Shown: piece after piece, positions 1 to 5,472 of the stretch
Layout of the letters: every line of letters starts with the position of its first letter
How positions within the stretch are numbered: the first letter of the stretch is position 1
Assembly (NCBI GenBank): GCA_029240815.1
Contig: JARDZO010000228.1
Location: 1 to 9,265 of the forward strand
From: Brevibacillus sp.
Lineage (GTDB): Bacteria; Bacillota; Bacilli; Brevibacillales; Brevibacillaceae
DNA: 9,265 nucleotides
Direction of reading: 5' to 3'
The notes under the pieces: model-generated
Databases searched by the model: none
Told to the model about the DNA's origin: nothing
The model's input: only the letters and a program-made list of their open reading frames with translations
Made by a program: the position numbers and the translations under genes

Positions 1-758
1 AGACGTTCGATGATGAACATGAGAATGGCCGTCACGATCATGAGCAGCACGGAAATAGCGGCAATCGTCGGGTCAAAGTTGTTTTCCACGTACGTCAGCA
101 TCTGGATCGGCAGCGTGCTTACCCCTGGTCCAGTCATAAAGACGGAAATATCTACGTTATTGAACGACTCCAGAAAGGCGATCAGGATCGCGGCGATAAT
201 GCCGGATCGAATGTTGGGCAGCACGACTTTAAAGAACGTTTCCAAGCGCCCTGCCCCAAGACTCAGCGCCGCTTCTTCCACCGCGAAATCAAAGTTTGAC
301 AGGCTGGAGGCGATTACTCGGATAATGAAGGGCAGCATGACCACCGTATGACCCACGAGCAACCCAGCATAAATAGGCAGATCATAGACGACGATGACAT
401 ACTTCAGCATTGCAAAACCCATGACAATTCCCGGGATCAAGACGGGAGAAATGAATACCGCGTTTAGCGCAGCTTTCCCTTTAAACTCAAAGCGGCTGAG
501 CGCGTACGCCGCAGGAATCCCCAATAGGAGCGCCAAGAGATTACCGAGCAAGGAGACAAACATGGACGTTTTAAACGTCGTCAGAAACATCTCTACTTCA
601 AAAATGTTCTCGTACCAACGCCAGGAAAAGCCCTCTGGCGGAAACTTCAATACCGTCCCCGGTTCAAACGATGTAAAGGAAATGATGATGAGCGGACCCA
701 GCAAAAACAAAAACACGAGAAGCGTAAACAGGGCCAACCCTCGATTTTTCTCCTGCAT
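1..758 (-). CDS. PotC-like ABC transporter permease (3' end cut by window)
   Basis: Inner-membrane permease subunit of a polyamine/2-aminoethylphosphonate-type ABC importer (binding-protein-dependent permease superfamily). The reading frame is open from the ATG at 756-758 to the window edge: 252 codons, ending in AILMFIIER, so only a few codons are probably missing from the usual 260-270. Hydrophobic segments lie near residues 8-28, 62-88, 98-121, 130-152, 186-205 and 232-250. The cytoplasmic EAA loop that docks on the ATPase is clear at about 161-186 (EEAALSLGAGRLETFF). The start follows the upstream permease stop by 5 nt, and an AAGGGG Shine-Dalgarno overlaps the end of that gene, so the two are translationally linked. 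The fold and role are seen and well supported; the substrate is not known. The partner ATPase is not in the window. Confidence 0.9.
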   Translation of the reverse strand, partial: MQEKNRGLALFTLLVFLFLLGPLIIISFTSFEPGTVLKFPPEGFSWRWYENIFEVEMFLTTFKTSMFVSLLGNLLALLLGIPAAYALSRFEFKGKAALNAVFISPVLIPGIVMGFAMLKYVIVVYDLPIYAGLLVGHTVVMLPFIIRVIASSLSNFDFAVEEAALSLGAGRLETFFKVVLPNIRSGIIAAILIAFLESFNNVDISVFMTGPGVSTLPIQMLTYVENNFDPTIAAISVLLMIVTAILMFIIER

Positions 759-763
759 AGCTT

Positions 764-1585
764 CTACCCCTTCGGATTTAATTTCGTCGCCAGTTTGTTC
801 ATCAGAAAAATCACGACAAACGTAATGACAATCATGATCGTGGCAATAACGGAAGCCATGTACCAGTCATTTAACGTAATGGCGTTTTGATAGAGAAACG
901 TGGAAATAACCCGTTGTTTCCCTCCCAGCAAGGCTGGTGTCGTATAGGCTGTCAAGCTGCCTACGAATACGAGAATGCTCCCGATGATGAGTCCAGGTAC
1001 ACTGAGCGGCACAATGACTTTGCGAAACGCTGTGAACTTGGAAGCACCCAGACTCTCTGCCGCCTTGATCAGATCGGGATCGATGTTTTCCATGACGCCT
1101 ACCAGCGTGATGATAATCAGTGGCAAAAACAAGTGAATCAAGCCGATCATCATCGCTGTCGGGGTGTACAATATTTCCAACGGCTTTTCAATGAGTCCGA
1201 TTGAGATTAGGGAACTGTTCAAAAGCCCTTTTTTTCCGAGAATAATCATCCAGCTGAACGAGCGAACTACTGAACTCGTCAGCAAGGGGAAGATGGCCAA
1301 AGCTAGCAGAATGCCCTTTTTGCGGGCCCCCAGCTTGGAAATGTAATAGGCTGTCGGGAAGCCCAACAGAATACATACGATCGTCGTTACAAGGCTTACT
1401 TGTAACGTAGTCAGCAAGATTTTCATGAAATACGGGTCGGTCAGAAATTGGAGATAGCCTTTTAAGGTAAAACTCCCTTCATGAAAGAAGGTGGACGCAA
1501 TGGTCAGTACGATCGGAATGATCATGAACAGCGTCAAAAACAATACGCCTGGCAGCAATAACAGATAAAGACCCTTTTTTTTCAT
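764..1585 (-). CDS. PotB-like ABC transporter permease
   Basis: First of two paired permease subunits of the same importer, 273 residues, a normal length for PotB-type proteins. It begins with a short basic tail (MKKKG) and a first membrane helix at about 6-30, followed by further helices near 55-78, 91-114, 143-164, 198-217 and 243-262. The EAA loop is at about 175-195 (AAESLGASKFTAFRKVIVP), the contact surface for the ATP-binding subunit. The start is supported by an AGGAG box about 8 nt upstream; another ATG 4 nt earlier is out of frame. It lies 26 nt after the nucleoside hydrolase stop and 5 nt before the PotC-like gene, so it is clearly mid-operon. The heterodimeric PotB/PotC arrangement is known from the family. 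A polyamine substrate should not be assumed, given the hydrolase next door. Confidence 0.92.
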   Translation of the reverse strand: MKKKGLYLLLLPGVLFLTLFMIIPIVLTIASTFFHEGSFTLKGYLQFLTDPYFMKILLTTLQVSLVTTIVCILLGFPTAYYISKLGARKKGILLALAIFPLLTSSVVRSFSWMIILGKKGLLNSSLISIGLIEKPLEILYTPTAMMIGLIHLFLPLIIITLVGVMENIDPDLIKAAESLGASKFTAFRKVIVPLSVPGLIIGSILVFVGSLTAYTTPALLGGKQRVISTFLYQNAITLNDWYMASVIATIMIVITFVVIFLMNKLATKLNPKG

Positions 1586-1611
1586 TCATTTAACTCCTGT
1601 TCCCAGTATCG

Positions 1612-2544
1612 TCAGGCTTTCAGGGCGCGGATAAAACGCTCAAAAAAGGTTTGGGCATCCACGGCCAGACAGACGTTCATGTTGGGTTCTTTGCTCAATC
1701 GATTCTGGAAATCGCACACGGTTTGTCCATCACACAGTTCGCTTTTGGTTTCCACATCCACGTACAGCTTTTGGGTCGTCACCAGATTGCGGTCCAAGGC
1801 AACTCCCACTGCGAGAGGATCATGCATGGCGCAAGCTCTCACGCCGTTGCGTTCAAAATAGCGCTCTGTGTAGTCTGATGTACTTTGCTTCACATAGCGG
1901 GCAATCGCTGTATCACCCAGCTCACGAATATGATCTTCGGTCAGCAGTGCTTTTCTCGTCACATCCAGCCCGACGAGCGTCATCTCAGGAAAGCCTGCAT
2001 GAAAAACGATCTTCGCCGCTTCTGGGTCGACGTACATGTTGTATTCCGCTGTTGGAGTGACATTCCCATGCTCCCGAACCACACCACCCATAAAGATCAC
2101 AGCTTTGACATGGTGCACCAGTTCCGGGCATTTCCGCACGGCCAGTGCCAGGTTCGTCAATGGCCCCGTCATGACCAATGTGATTTGCCCCGATTGAGCT
2201 AGCACGTTTTCGATGATGAAATCGGGCCCAAAGCCTTTCGTCGGCTTCGTCAACACTGGCGTATCACGCAAAGCCCCTCCCAGACCATCCTCACCATGCA
2301 CCCGATGCTCGAAAAACTCTGTCCGCAAAAGCGGCTGAGAGGCTCCCGGCACGACGGGAATTTGCTCCCCCACTTGTAGCAAATCGAGAATCTTGCACGT
2401 ATTTTCCGTTGCTTTTCCGAGAGAAACGTTCCCGTTAACGGTCGTGATCCCGATCAGATCAAACTCCCCGCTTTTGATGGCGAGGATGATCCCCAGCGCA
2501 TCATCGATGCCTGTGTCTACATCCAGAATGATCTTCTGCTTCAT
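1612..2544 (-). CDS. nucleoside hydrolase (IunH/RihA-RihB type)
   Basis: Cytosolic enzyme that splits the N-glycosidic bond of ribonucleosides to give free base and ribose. The 310-residue reading has the calcium-binding N-terminal motif DVDTGIDD at residues 8-15, with Asp10, Asp14 and Asp15. It also has HGEDGLGG at 83-90, VMTGPLTN at 124-131 (Thr126), FMGGV at 151-155 and the His-Asp pair at 241-242 in AMHDPLA. These positions almost coincide with the Crithidia inosine-uridine hydrolase numbering, so the enzyme looks intact. The start chosen is the ATG at 2542-2544, preceded by AGGAGG at 7 nt. An in-frame ATG 11 codons earlier would lie inside an intergenic hairpin and lacks this site. The gene sits between a binding-protein gene and two permease genes of an ABC importer, which suggests the imported solute is its substrate. 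Base preference cannot be read from the sequence. Confidence 0.93.
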   Translation of the reverse strand: MKQKIILDVDTGIDDALGIILAIKSGEFDLIGITTVNGNVSLGKATENTCKILDLLQVGEQIPVVPGASQPLLRTEFFEHRVHGEDGLGGALRDTPVLTKPTKGFGPDFIIENVLAQSGQITLVMTGPLTNLALAVRKCPELVHHVKAVIFMGGVVREHGNVTPTAEYNMYVDPEAAKIVFHAGFPEMTLVGLDVTRKALLTEDHIRELGDTAIARYVKQSTSDYTERYFERNGVRACAMHDPLAVGVALDRNLVTTQKLYVDVETKSELCDGQTVCDFQNRLSKEPNMNVCLAVDAQTFFERFIRALKA

Positions 2545-2571
2545 GAGTGGGCCTCCTGACGTTTTTGAAAC

Positions 2572-2611
2572 CAACAAGGGTATGATTCGCGGTTCTCCTA
2601 TACCCTTGTTG
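2572..2611 (-). other. intergenic hairpin between binding-protein and hydrolase genes
   Basis: A perfect 12-bp inverted repeat (CAACAAGGGTAT / ATACCCTTGTTG) with a 16-nt loop begins 18 nt after the stop of the binding-protein gene. On the minus-strand transcript it is followed by GUUUCAAAAACG, with no U-tract, so it is not a standard terminator. Such hairpins commonly protect the 3' end of a binding-protein message and let it accumulate above the downstream permease message; that role is inferred here. Partial attenuation is the alternative. Confidence 0.7.
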
Positions 2612-2628
2612 TCTCATTTATCTATTGC

Positions 2629-3702
2629 TTATTGAGTGATTTCGCGATTCCAACGATCAATCCATGCTTTGGAATGCTCGTTTACGAATTTCATGTCCAG
2701 CTTGTGCAGCTTGTTGATGGTTTCTTCGCCGTACGTTACACCTTTTGCTTCTTCATCCGTGAGCTTCACGCCAGTATTTACAGGGGAATCCACTTTTGCT
2801 TTTGCGCTTTTTTCCTGGACGTCTTTGCTCAATTGCCAGTTGATGAAGTCTTCTGCGAGCTCTTTGTTTTTGCTGCCTTTCACGATGTTCACCGTGTTCA
2901 TGACTGCGTAACCGCCCTCTTCAGGCGTCACGAATTTTGCTTCTGGAACAGCTGCCTGGATGTCTTTGAAGTACATTTCCATGATCGGACCTGCCGCGAT
3001 CTCTTCCTGGCTAAACATGTTTACATATTCAGAGGTCTTGTCGTAGTATTTCACGACGCCTTTGTTGACTTCTTTCATTTTGGCGAAAGCTTGGTCTTCA
3101 TTAAATTCTTTGCTGCCTGCCATTTGGGAAGCTGCGTCCAAAATCATCGGACCTGTCGTAGAAGTGATGTTTGGAAGTGTCAGCTTGCCTGCCACCTCAG
3201 GGCTCCACAGATCCTTCCAGCTTTTGATTTCGCTTTTGATCACATTTGGATTGTAGGCAATCCCGAATTGTCCGATGGTATAGGCAGGACCGTACTCTTC
3301 GCCCAGTGGTGCTTTGGCGATGTCATAAATTTCATTCAGGTTTGGGATGCGGCTGCGATCGATTTTTTCAAATGCGCCACTCTCAATTCCTTGCTGCGCA
3401 TAGTAATCGGAGAGATAAATCAGGTCGACGTCGGAGCTGCCTTGGCGAATTTTATTCAAACGCTCTGCATTGTTCCCGATTTCCAGAACGATTTTGACGT
3501 TGTGTTCTTTTTCAAATGGCTCATATACTTCTTTGCGGAAAAAATCTTCGGAAAAGCCCCATGTGGAAATAACCAGCTTTTGCGGGTCACCCTTCGCTGC
3601 TCCTTGCGCCGCACTATCTTTTGGTTGTTCGCTGCTACCGCAACCGGCCAATGCCATAGAAATCATAGAAAAGGAAAGAACCCCCGTTAACCACTTCTTC
3701 AT
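2629..3702 (-). CDS. PotD-like extracellular solute-binding lipoprotein
   Basis: Membrane-anchored binding protein that captures the solute outside the cell and delivers it to the two downstream permeases. The 357-residue protein starts with a lipoprotein signal peptide: basic MKKW, a hydrophobic core and the lipobox LAGC with Cys21 as lipidation site. A Ser/Gly/Gln/Ala-rich linker follows, then a type II periplasmic-binding fold starting at about residue 42 (KLVISTWGF). The segment SWKDLWSPEVAGKL is typical of the PotD/SBP_bac_8 group. The start at 3700-3702 has GGAGG 8 nt upstream; an in-frame ATG five codons earlier overlaps that site and is not favoured. This is the first gene of the operon. 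I found no convincing SigA promoter in the roughly 100 nt between it and the upstream terminator. Substrate is unassigned: polyamine, nucleoside, thiamine-like or phosphonate ligands are all possible in this superfamily. Confidence 0.9.
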   Translation of the reverse strand: MKKWLTGVLSFSMISMALAGCGSSEQPKDSAAQGAAKGDPQKLVISTWGFSEDFFRKEVYEPFEKEHNVKIVLEIGNNAERLNKIRQGSSDVDLIYLSDYYAQQGIESGAFEKIDRSRIPNLNEIYDIAKAPLGEEYGPAYTIGQFGIAYNPNVIKSEIKSWKDLWSPEVAGKLTLPNITSTTGPMILDAASQMAGSKEFNEDQAFAKMKEVNKGVVKYYDKTSEYVNMFSQEEIAAGPIMEMYFKDIQAAVPEAKFVTPEEGGYAVMNTVNIVKGSKNKELAEDFINWQLSKDVQEKSAKAKVDSPVNTGVKLTDEEAKGVTYGEETINKLHKLDMKFVNEHSKAWIDRWNREITQ

Positions 3703-3799
3703 CTTGTATTCCTCCATTTTTTGTTATTCCGTCGAAATGATTGTTCCATTGGCTTCATTGGTCTATTCGCCATCACACCTTTTAAAGGAATAACTTGGT

Positions 3800-3863
3800 A
3801 TAAAAAAGAAAAAGAAAAGCACCCTTGATTAGAACGTTCATTCTAAACAAGAGCACTTTTCTT
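3800..3863 (-). terminator. intrinsic terminator after the MpsC-like gene
   Basis: Left arm 3814-3834 pairs with right arm 3841-3861 over 21 positions around a 6-nt loop. On the minus strand only one position fails (U/U), because three differences become G·U wobbles; on the plus strand the same positions are mismatches. The minus-strand stem is followed directly by TTTTTCTTTTTTA. Both the wobble pattern and the U-rich tail show that it works for leftward transcription. It ends the MpsC-like transcript and insulates the transport operon, or could act as a leader attenuator for it. Confidence 0.88.
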
Positions 3864-3949
3864 CGTAAACAAAGAGTAGCGACACCCGTTTAACGTTGTC
3901 TCCGGTCTCCCCTTTAGATAGATCCAAAGGGAAAATCCGAACGACTCCG

Positions 3950-4306
3950 TCAGGTATTCGATTGTGGTTCAGCCAAAATCACGTTCGTGATCGCCAACTG
4001 CGTGGCAGCATCATAATCCCTCAGTACTGCTTCCATATCGAGGCTCATCTCTTCTTCTAAACGCTCTCGTAACTTCTTCTTATAAAGAAGCGACATTCGG
4101 AAGTCAACCTCGAGCTTTAGAGCAGGAGCCTCTCCTTCTAATGCAGCCGAACGCGGTGAGCGCCGATGCTTGGCATAGAAGGTAATGGTATTGTTTTCGA
4201 TAGTTACTCTCAGTAAAGTTGTCCCAAAGCCGAACAACTCCTTAGCTATCTCGTTGTAGATCGCAGACAGCTTTTTTCTGCTTTCGTTTGTGTCCTGTAT
4301 TGTCAT
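3950..4306 (-). CDS. MpsC/DUF2294-like small protein
   Basis: Small soluble protein of 118 residues with no signal peptide or membrane segment. An N-terminal helix (about 8-25, RKKLSAIYNEIAKELFGFG) is followed by a strand pair (RVTIENNTITFYAKH), a charged region (about 47-60), a long charged helix near 68-87 (DFRMSLLYKKKLRERLEEE), and a C-terminal DYDAATQLAITNVIL segment. This order resembles the DUF2294 family, also called MpsC after a staphylococcal protein linked to Na+-dependent membrane-potential generation. The match is by eye and the molecular role is uncertain. The ATG at 4304-4306 has a modest AGGTGA site just upstream. A good promoter lies 46 nt upstream and a strong terminator about 90 nt downstream, so the gene is a self-contained unit. 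Between its stop and the terminator is a short CCCTTT/AAAGGG hairpin (3910-3931) without a U-tract. Confidence 0.72.
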   Translation of the reverse strand: MTIQDTNESRKKLSAIYNEIAKELFGFGTTLLRVTIENNTITFYAKHRRSPRSAALEGEAPALKLEVDFRMSLLYKKKLRERLEEEMSLDMEAVLRDYDAATQLAITNVILAEPQSNT

Positions 4307-4351
4307 GACATCACCTACGAGAGTAAGTATCAGGCTTATTGATTTTTTCTA

Positions 4352-4380
4352 ATTATACATATGATAAACGACTCGATCAA
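4352..4380 (-). promoter_or_regulatory. SigA-type promoter of the MpsC-like gene
   Basis: On the minus strand TTGATC (4375-4380) is followed after exactly 17 nt by a perfect TATAAT (4352-4357). Transcription should start near 4345, giving a leader of about 40 nt before the ATG at 4306. The -35 box matches consensus at four of six positions. Confidence 0.82.
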
Positions 4381-4447
4381 GTAATCATTCGTATTTTGAT
4401 CAATTTACCAATATTCAGAACATAGAAATAAACACTGGAAGTACATC

Positions 4448-4504
4448 CGTTTCCCTTTTTCACTCGATCCGACTGAAGTGGAGGTGAGGAAAAAGGGGAA
4501 AACG
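4448..4504. repeat. short inverted repeat competing with the large element to its right
   Basis: CGTTTCCCTTTTT (4448-4460) is nearly complementary to AAAAAGGGGAAAACG (4490-4504), with a few one-base bulges, around a 29-nt loop. The right arm of this hairpin is also the left arm of the large nested repeat 4486-4691, so the two folds exclude each other. No gene overlaps it. Whether this switch-like geometry matters is unknown. Confidence 0.5.
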
Positions 4505-4691
4505 CTCCAGCTTTATAGGAACACCTACTGGGGGTCATTTCTGTCCGGCTCCATATAAAAAACGAAACCGCGTCCAAAGTAGCCGTCTCGGGGAGCTTCT
4601 CAGAGGTGGACGCTTAAAAGCGTGTTTCGTTTTTTCCATTGCGCCTCAGTTGGTGTTCCAAAGATCTTCCGCTTATTTCCCCTTTTTCCTC
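4486..4691. repeat. long nested inverted repeat, element 1 (possible structured RNA)
   Basis: About 206 bp fold into one long interrupted hairpin. The outer 16-bp arms are perfect (4486-4501 with 4676-4691, GAGGAAAAAGGGGAAA). A second stem pairs 4518-4525 with 4652-4659 (GGAACACC), and after a 2x2 internal loop continues as 4528-4533 with 4644-4649. The third stem pairs 4557-4568 with 4624-4635 (AAAAAACGAAAC), then 4570-4576 with 4607-4613 (GCGTCCA). A small palindrome ACGCTTAAAAGCGT sits at 4610-4623. The pair 4531/4646 is G·U on plus-strand RNA but C/A on minus, a slight hint for plus-strand transcription. The GTTTCGTTTTTT at 4624-4635 would also serve as a U-rich tail. I see no gene in it and no confident promoter. 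It may be a structured RNA or a MITE-like repeat. Confidence 0.75.
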
Positions 4692-4885
4692 GGCCAGCTT
4701 TGGGTCATCCACGCAACTTATTCTGGGGGCTTTCCTAGGAGTTTCATTGAAAAAACCCAACTTGGGACAATGCTTACGCAGACAATGGCTTGGTTTCCTT
4801 CGAAGCTCAAGCGATAGACAGAATTAAGCTTTTGCTCCCTTGAACCTCGTAATTATCCGGTAACTAGAAACCACAACAGCTCGCA
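4692..4885. other. non-coding spacer between the two large inverted repeats
   Basis: About 190 nt with no gene I can support. Short open frames occur, the longest starting at 4639 and ending at 4827, but none has a ribosome binding site or protein-like composition. A perfect small palindrome CCCAACTTGGG lies at 4756-4766. No convincing promoter is visible on either strand. Confidence 0.55.
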
Positions 4886-5086
4886 GGAGAAGCAGGTTTC
4901 CAGGCGGAGCGACTCCGGAACCCTACTTAGCGGAACAACGAATTCACGGGGTCCAGAAGCGGTACCTCTGTATTCCCTGCGGAGCGGCTACTCCTTTACC
5001 GCTTCCCCGTGAATCGTTGTGGAGCGGACAGTCTATACCCCTTAGCAGGGTGTAGGCCGGAGCGAAGATCGGAAACCTGCTTCTCC
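4886..5086. repeat. long nested inverted repeat, element 2 with GGAGCG copies
   Basis: About 200 bp form a closed, branched hairpin. The perfect 16-bp outer stem joins 4886-4901 to 5071-5086 (GGAGAAGCAGGTTTCC). An inner stem uses a continuous right strand 4997-5020 pairing with 4935-4964 over 24 bp, broken only by one bulged A and a five-base bulge (4952-4956). Side hairpins sit in the internal loop: CGGAG-CGA-CTCCG at 4905-4917 and a TACCCC/GGGTGTA stem at 5036-5054. GGAG/CTCC closes an apical hairpin at 4981-4994. GGAGCG occurs four times (4906, 4981, 5021, 5059). There is no coding frame. The element ends 77 nt before the -35 box of the met operon. No clear target-site duplication flanks it. 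It could be a structured RNA or a dispersed palindromic repeat. Confidence 0.78.
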
Positions 5087-5163
5087 CCACTACCACAGCG
5101 GGTTTGTGCCACCATAAATCTTAAAAATTCCTATCTGTATGCAAAAAGGTTCACGAATAACAT

Positions 5164-5192
5164 TTGACACTCTTAAAAATGCAAGCTATAAT
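5164..5192 (+). promoter_or_regulatory. consensus SigA promoter of the metQNI operon
   Basis: A perfect TTGACA (5164-5169), a 17-nt spacer and a perfect TATAAT (5187-5192) predict a start near 5199. The leader to the metQ ATG is then about 274 nt and contains the riboswitch. A full-consensus promoter suits an operon whose control lies in transcription termination rather than in initiation. Confidence 0.95.
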
Positions 5193-5239
5193 CCAACTAT
5201 CCAAATAAGAATTAATACTTATTCAACTGCATATCACGA

Positions 5240-5344
5240 TCTCTTATAAAGAGAGGCGGAGGGACTGGCCCTGTGAAGCCTCGGCAACCTACCAAACAAG
5301 GTATGGTGCCAAATCCAGCGGAAGAAATTCCGGAAGATAAGAGA
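5240..5344 (+). promoter_or_regulatory. SAM-I (S-box) riboswitch aptamer
   Basis: P1 pairs TCTCTTAT (5240-5247) with ATAAGAGA (5337-5344). Inside are the conserved S-box core GGAGGGACUGGCCC, the kink-turn strand with UGUGAAGCCUCGGCAACC, a P3 arm around ACCAAACAAGGU with GGUGCCAAAUCC, and a P4 hairpin GCGGAAGAAAUUCCGG. Bound S-adenosylmethionine stabilises P1, which frees the downstream terminator. In its absence the 3' side of P1 and the adjoining GAGAGG can pair with the CCTCTTCTTCC of the terminator. This OFF-switch behaviour is established for the class, and it fits a methionine importer. Confidence 0.97.
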
Positions 5345-5378
5345 GGACTCAGCGACTGACCAACTACGACAGTTAACG

Positions 5379-5408
5379 ACCTCTTCTTCCGGGAAGAGGT
5401 TTTTTATT
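5379..5408 (+). terminator. riboswitch-controlled leader terminator
   Basis: ACCTCTTC (5379-5386) pairs perfectly with GAAGAGGT (5393-5400) around TTCCGG, followed by TTTTTATTT. It is the expression platform of the SAM-I riboswitch and ends 64 nt before the metQ start. Confidence 0.95.
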
Positions 5409-5472
5409 TGTACTTTTGGTTTTCATTTTTCAAAACATAAACACTCATTAGACAAAAGGGGAGAAACTCATC

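Noticed and set aside
394..825. A 143-codon plus-strand frame crossing the junction of the two permease genes
   Set aside because: Both permeases are intact on the other strand with EAA loops; this frame is low-quality overlap.
2632..3690. A 352-codon open frame on the plus strand, opposite the binding-protein gene
   Set aside because: It is the antisense shadow of a well-supported lipoprotein gene; its product is rich in Phe, Cys and His in a way typical of such shadows, and it has no ribosome binding site.
3703..3800. Possible promoter for the transport operon on the minus strand
   Set aside because: The best pair (TTCCTT, 17 nt, AATAGA) matches the -35 consensus at only two of six positions.
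4639..4827. Short open frame (62 codons) in the central non-coding region, and a 15-codon one at 4770-4817
   Set aside because: No ribosome binding site, overlap with the inverted repeat at the left end, and no recognisable protein features.
4871..5099. Possible target-site duplication around element 2 (CCACAACAGC on the left, CCACAGCG on the right)
   Set aside because: The match is imperfect and the right copy is offset from the stem end, so it is not reliable evidence for transposition.
4381..5163. CRISPR array, tRNA, rRNA, T-box or group II intron in the structured central region
   Set aside because: No regularly spaced direct repeats, no cloverleaf with a T-loop, no T-box AGGGUGGNACCGCG (only a chance ACCGCG at 4567-4572), and no domain V-like hairpin.
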